Below, piece after piece: positions 59,992-64,000 of a stretch of 64,000 nucleotides of DNA. This DNA is from Rallus limicola. Taxonomy: Eukaryota > Chordata > Aves > Gruiformes > Rallidae. The notes beneath the pieces were generated by a model that had not been told where the DNA came from, did no database searches, and was given only the letters and a program-made list of their open reading frames with translations. The translations under genes and the position numbers were made by a program. The DNA lies in the NCBI GenBank assembly GCA_022605955.1, contig JAKCOZ010000005.1, positions 52,019,762 through 52,083,761 of the forward strand. Direction: 5' to 3'. How positions within the stretch are numbered: the first letter of the stretch is position 1; every line of letters starts with the position of its first letter.

Positions 59992-60130
59992 AAAATAGAT
60001 GGTCTAAAAATGTTGTTAATTTGCAAAAGCTTTATCTTTATCACAATGAAATTTCCAGGATTTAAAATCTAGAAGACCTACAAAAGCTCAATCTACTTTG
60101 GTTGAATAATAGACTGATCAAGAATATAAG
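59992..60130 (+). pseudogene. LRRC9: LRRC9, second recognisable exon, with frameshift and nonsense codon
   Basis: After an acceptor ...GAAAACAG the sequence reads KIDGLK in the phase set by the previous exon. It then needs a shift of one base (14 instead of 15 bases before 60021) to continue as LQKLYLYHNEISRI (60021-60062). Next comes TAA at 60063-60065 where the repeat pattern and the human protein have Glu, followed in the same frame by NLEDLQKLNLLWLNNRLIKN (60066-60125), ending before GTGGAG. Leucine-rich-repeat spacing is perfect on both sides of the stop. One frameshift plus one nonsense codon in otherwise preserved repeats is the mark of a decaying gene. A sequencing error could explain one change, hardly both. 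Confidence 0.75.
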
Positions 60131-61506
60131 GTGGAGTCTGATGTCCTTCTTATGATTTCTTCTAATTTGTGTAACGTATGGTATTTTAATATATAGAATA
60201 TATAAGAATATATAGAATATATAAGAATATATAGAATATGTGTCTAGTACATAGGACTAAGTTCTGAGATTTTTGAACCACAGAAAGGAAAATTTTAAAC
60301 TTCAGTTTATAAGAATTAAGGCTGAAACATTTGGAACTGATTAACTGTCAATGCTTTCTGCGTATACAGAGTTAAATAAGCCTGTCATTCTCAAAGACCT
60401 CTGAGATTCTAAATGAGGAAAAGATTTTTTTTAGTTTGCTTATAACTTAGATTTTTATCTGCACTGTAGTATTATTAAAGGCTTGCCATATAATTTTTAT
60501 TTTAATGTTTGGAGATATCTTTTTTTAATAGCTTGGAAAGATTAACTTCTGTTCAGGAGAAATTTTATCCTGGCATTTTCCTCATGCTGTCATGTATCAA
60601 ATTATCTCCTGTGAAAAACTAATTTCTCCCCATGCTCACCTTTGAGTTGTTGGCTACTCCAGAACCAGTGAGAGGTCTGTGATAAGTAGTTTTGTGTGTA
60701 AAGAGAGAAGAGATGTGTAAATGACCACTTCTAGCAAAGACTGTGTAGCTTTCTGAGTTACCTGACTCTTTGTGCCCCAACAGGGAGATGGAATTGCTGC
60801 AGCTCAGTGCATTTTCCCTTGGGAAGAGTACATGAAAAAAGGCAGAAGGAGATACTGATACCAAAGTAAAAGTAGTTGGAGCAGAAGGAGATGCTGACAG
60901 GCATGATGAGACTAAATAACCAAACCTTCAAAATCATGAAAAAGAGGAGAGAGAATTAGAAACTGGGCATGATAGGCAAGGAAGGGGAAGACTGAGAAAT
61001 TGCAGCTGACAAAACACAAATGTAAATGCAATAGAGACTTTTCTGAAATTATTAACTATTAACAAGGACACTACAAACACTAGTGGAATCTCAATGCAAA
61101 GAACTGCAGTGTCATCATGGAGAGAAATGATTGACATCAGTGATTAAGTTCTCATGACATCCCGAGGCCAAGACATGGGCTGCAGCCAAAAGCTAATGAG
61201 TACTCATGACATGAGGCATGATCTGTTAGGTTTCTCATGCACAGCTGTGAAACTAAGGCTGGGGGACTAAGTTTATTTTCATTGCAGTATCATTTACAGA
61301 GGCTTTGCAAGCTAAATCCCTTTTGGCAAAATGCATTCTCTCTTTCCATGTCAAAAAAAAGCTATAGTTTACAACAGAGGCCAACATTGTTTAGACTCCA
61401 GTCAAATTTGTTTTTACATTTGAATGATCTCCCTCTTAGCCTACAGGCTCTTCAGCATTTGCAGTGCTATATTAGATTAAAACTGTGTTGTTTAAAATAT
61501 TCACAG
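60131..61506 (+). other. LRRC9: LRRC9 intron
   Basis: Between two recognisable LRRC9 exons. It contains a 19-bp tandem repeat and one attractive acceptor (TTTGTGCCCCAACAG, 60769-60783). The frame after that acceptor closes within 25 codons and shows no leucine-rich-repeat pattern. Confidence 0.5.
60188..60238. repeat. Tandem repeat, 19-bp unit, 2.6 copies
   Basis: TATAGAATATATAAGAATA recurs at 60192 and 60211, with a partial copy from 60230. It lies in the intron after the second LRRC9 exon. Confidence 0.9.
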
Positions 61507-61600
61507 GGCTAACATACTCTACAGAATTTGCAAGAGGTCAGCCTCAGTGGGAACTTGGTCGAAAAGATGGGAAGGGGATATCGATATCAGTCTGGCATTT
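61507..61600 (+). pseudogene. LRRC9: LRRC9, third recognisable exon, nonsense codon and loss of homology
   Basis: After ATATTCACAG the frame reads G, then a TAA at 61510-61512, then HTLQNLQEVSLSGNLVEKMG (61513-61572). This follows the human order [20 protein letters not shown]. The stop stands at a conserved Leu (TTA to TAA is one change). After MGR the sequence no longer follows the family, as if the rest of the exon were deleted or eroded. The right limit given is approximate. Confidence 0.6.
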
Positions 61601-63611
61601 CTAGCATGAACATTCTTATTACTACCAAGGATTTATGCACATGGTTTAATCTTTCTCTCATTCTAATAAAAATTTCCTGGTTCAGAGTCATAATCAAATA
61701 TACACAGCCCTGATCATCCCAAAGGCTGTGTCAGAAATCCCCAGGATTCCTCCTTACTTACTCCAAATTCCCTTCCATGGATATAGGCATATCAAAGAAG
61801 ACAGAAAATAGGTATTGGTGGGATTGTGCATATTTTTATTTTTCACTGCCTTTAGTATACAGGGCTTTTAGTTTAAAATCTAAATCAAGCCTGTTTGGTT
61901 TAAAATGGCAATGTAAACAATGACTGCATTTCTAAGTAGATATTAGGGAATCTTTTTTCTTTTTCTTGGTTTGTCTTTATCTGTAATTAAAAACTTATTC
62001 CAAATGCTATCCCTGCAATTTGAATGGAAACAAAAAATAATATATTACAAGTATGATGTCATTGTTCATGTTATATATTTTTCAGAATAATTAACAGCCA
62101 AGTTTCTAGTCATCTAATGACTTGCAGGGGATGCATTTCTAGTATCAGCTCTGCCAGGTTCATACTTACTTGAATCTGGTGTCTCAAGCCTTAGGTGTGT
62201 GCTTTGACCAGTGGGCTCTTACATGGAACTGTATCAAGAATAAAGCCTCAGAGATCCATCCCAGAAAAGTAGACTAGATAAGATACCAAATGTGGTAAAC
62301 TGAGTTTCAAGTTGCTGGCTTTTAGCCATCTTGTAGAGGTGTCTGCAGAGGACCTTCCTGGGGAGTTCCCAGATTGTTATGGCTATTGCCTATTCTAGTT
62401 AATACTATAAACATTTCTGAAATATCTCTGTTTTGATACAGGAAACTTTTGCAGATTAGAAAGCTCTTTTCACCCAGCTCTCAAGTTACTGTTTTTTTAT
62501 GACTATTTTCAACTGATAAGCCTGTTTCCCTTCCTTTAAGAACACTCTAAGTGACATAATGCAACCACAGTTATTCTAAGACCCGCCGCAGATTTTCTGT
62601 ACAGCATTTTGTAAACATTCCAGTTGGTCTTTAATGCATTTCAAGTGAGCTCTTTGCACATGTCTGTACACAATAACTGAAAAAGTAGTGCTGAGTATAT
62701 AAATAGGACCCCTTACAAGAACTTTGATCAAAAGTCAACAGACTCTTTTGATCAAGGGTGCATAGACAGACTGCAGTCTGCCAGTGCAGGCTCATGCCTT
62801 TATGGTCGTATCATCCTCCTGTTTTTGCCATATGTAGATCAGGTAGGATCTAGGAAGCAGACATGCACTTCAGTCATCTCATCTCTTAGTCAGAAGTGCC
62901 TATAGTTAGTGCATATATTAATATTTTAAATAATACTCACATCAGGGTGTGTAGGCAAAGTGAGATAAATTGCCTTCTTTAAGAAGAATTTTATGGAAAT
63001 GCTCTATTTGGGATCCAAATCCTTGTTTGTTATTTGAAAGGCATGAGAAGTTCATTCCTTTGCTTTTACCTAAACTCAGCTTGACTGAACCTAAATATTT
63101 GTCTCTTAAAAAGGAATGTAGAAAGAGTTTTGCTTCCTCAAAGCAGAGTAATTACTATGCAACACAGTGATCAAACATGAGGAGAGAAATGATCCCTGCC
63201 CTTAGGTGTCTGAACAAAAGTTGCAGTTTCATTTTAACTGTACCCTCCAACTCTCTTTTCATTGCTGAGACTTGCATCATAATGAAGTGGCATTGAAGAA
63301 TCTGTCCTGCCTGGGTGAAATAATGGTCTAATTGATAGGATTAGGACTGGGATATGAGCCAGTATACAACAGAAGAGTATGTGCAGTTGCTCGGAGCAGA
63401 ACTGTCCCTTTGGCCAAGTAATTCAGCTTTTTCTACTGACAATCAAGAGTTTGAATTTATTAAAATTATCTTCTATTTCAGTGTTTGCAGATATGCTTTT
63501 TAGCACACATCTAGAGGGCTTATCTTTTGAGGAAACATAAATAAAATCATTTTCTTGACACACTTTAACATAACCTCTTGTTTCTGAATCCTAATAAGGT
63601 CCTTTTATCAG
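61601..63611 (+). other. LRRC9: LRRC9 intronic sequence, expected exons not found
   Basis: By comparison with the human gene, the remainder of the leucine-rich repeats and the start of the coiled coil should be encoded here. I see no open, splice-flanked segment with that content. Either the exons are gone or they have diverged beyond recognition by eye. Confidence 0.4.
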
Positions 63612-63806
63612 CTGGAACATGAATTGGCCAAGCTGCAAATGTTGAGTAAAACATCAAGTAATAAATCTCAAAGGAGTAAGAATCTGGAACCTGAGAATTC
63701 AGTTCATGATAATGAAGGTACAGAAAAGGCATTTCTTGAAAAGGTATTCTTCCAAAAAAGTAAATGTGCTGCAAAGGCTGACATTCCAGAACAGAAAACT
63801 GAACAG
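63612..63806 (+). pseudogene. LRRC9: LRRC9, coiled-coil exon (open, about 65 codons)
   Basis: After TCCTTTTATCAG the frame reads LEHELAKLQ, then SKTSSNKSQRSKNLEPEN and onward to EQKTEQ, followed by GTGTGT as a possible donor. The human protein has LERELAEL followed by a Ser/Asn/Lys-rich linker at the corresponding place. An earlier acceptor (CTAATAAG, exon from 63597) is also possible. If no donor is used, the frame stops at TGA 63828-63830. No damage is seen in this exon. The exons expected between 61.6 and 63.6 kb were not recognised. Confidence 0.55.
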
Positions 63807-64000
63807 GTGTGTTTGGAAAATGGTACATGAAGAATACTCTGATATTTTCAGACATTAGTAACTGTGTATAATTGTGGCTGGTAGTTAGGAGATTAATGAA
63901 GCCTGTCCTGCATTTGTTCTTTATCGGGTCTGAACTAGGGATATTGCAGATTTTAAAGTGGCAGCTCTTATGTGGTCTGAAATACTGGACCCAGGCCAGC

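Noticed and set aside
60784..60858. A 25-codon segment after a strong acceptor (CTTTGTGCCCCAACAG) in the LRRC9 region
   Set aside because: It closes with TGA, has no donor in a compatible frame, and has no leucine-rich-repeat pattern. Probably a cryptic acceptor.
62970..63170. Frame containing DPNPCLLFERHEKF, reminiscent of an LRRC9 stretch with NPVCLL
   Set aside because: Only a handful of residues match, no splice sites flank it, and the rest does not follow the family.
1..64000. CRISPR arrays, operons, tRNA and rRNA genes
   Set aside because: The sequence is vertebrate. No regularly spaced repeats, cloverleaf-type genes or rRNA segments were seen.

Overview
The window is vertebrate nuclear DNA, almost certainly from a bird. 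It carries several 5'-truncated CR1 LINEs that end in the avian-type ATTCTATGATTCTATGA tail, an avian ERV-L type retrovirus, and long AT-rich introns and intergenic DNA. No bacterial features are present. Most open frames in it are chance frames.

Layout. (1) Positions 1-34320 are read as the first intron of RTN1 (reticulon 1), which is transcribed on the minus strand. Its first coding exon lies at 34321-34510 inside a CpG island (about 34310-35000). The exon starts with a good-context ATG, matches the RTN1-A N-terminus as I remember it from human, and ends in a CAG|GTAAAA donor. (2) Inside that intron, antisense to RTN1, sits a full-length provirus at 4128-10994. It has two 588-bp LTRs that I read as identical, a 5-bp GTGTA target duplication, a tRNA-Lys(CUU)-type primer site, an open gag, an open pol (protease, reverse transcriptase, RNase H, integrase, all with their catalytic residues) and no env. 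gag and pol share one frame and are separated by a single TAG. A hairpin plus a possible pseudoknot lies directly downstream, so pol is probably made by stop-codon readthrough. (3) CR1 copies lie at 14244-14400, 17059-17950 and 19833-19909 in the intron, and at 50085-50215, 55525-56000 and 56390-56825 in the intergenic DNA. Older CR1/L3-like relics lie at 44405-44640 and 45830-46015. (4) About 34.7-59.2 kb is the intergenic space between two divergent genes. (5) From 59245 rightwards on the plus strand are 5' exons of LRRC9, the gene that I recall lying next to RTN1 in human. The first recognisable exon is open. The next one has a frameshift and an in-frame TAA inside well-preserved leucine-rich repeats. 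The third has a TAA and then loses homology. The locus therefore looks like a decaying LRRC9 copy.

What stands out: an apparently very young, coding-competent env-less retrovirus with a strongly hydrophobic Gag N-terminus, a candidate readthrough pseudoknot, Gag tandem repeats that differ only at silent sites, and inactivation of LRRC9. Gene identities rest on my memory of protein families, because no database search was possible.
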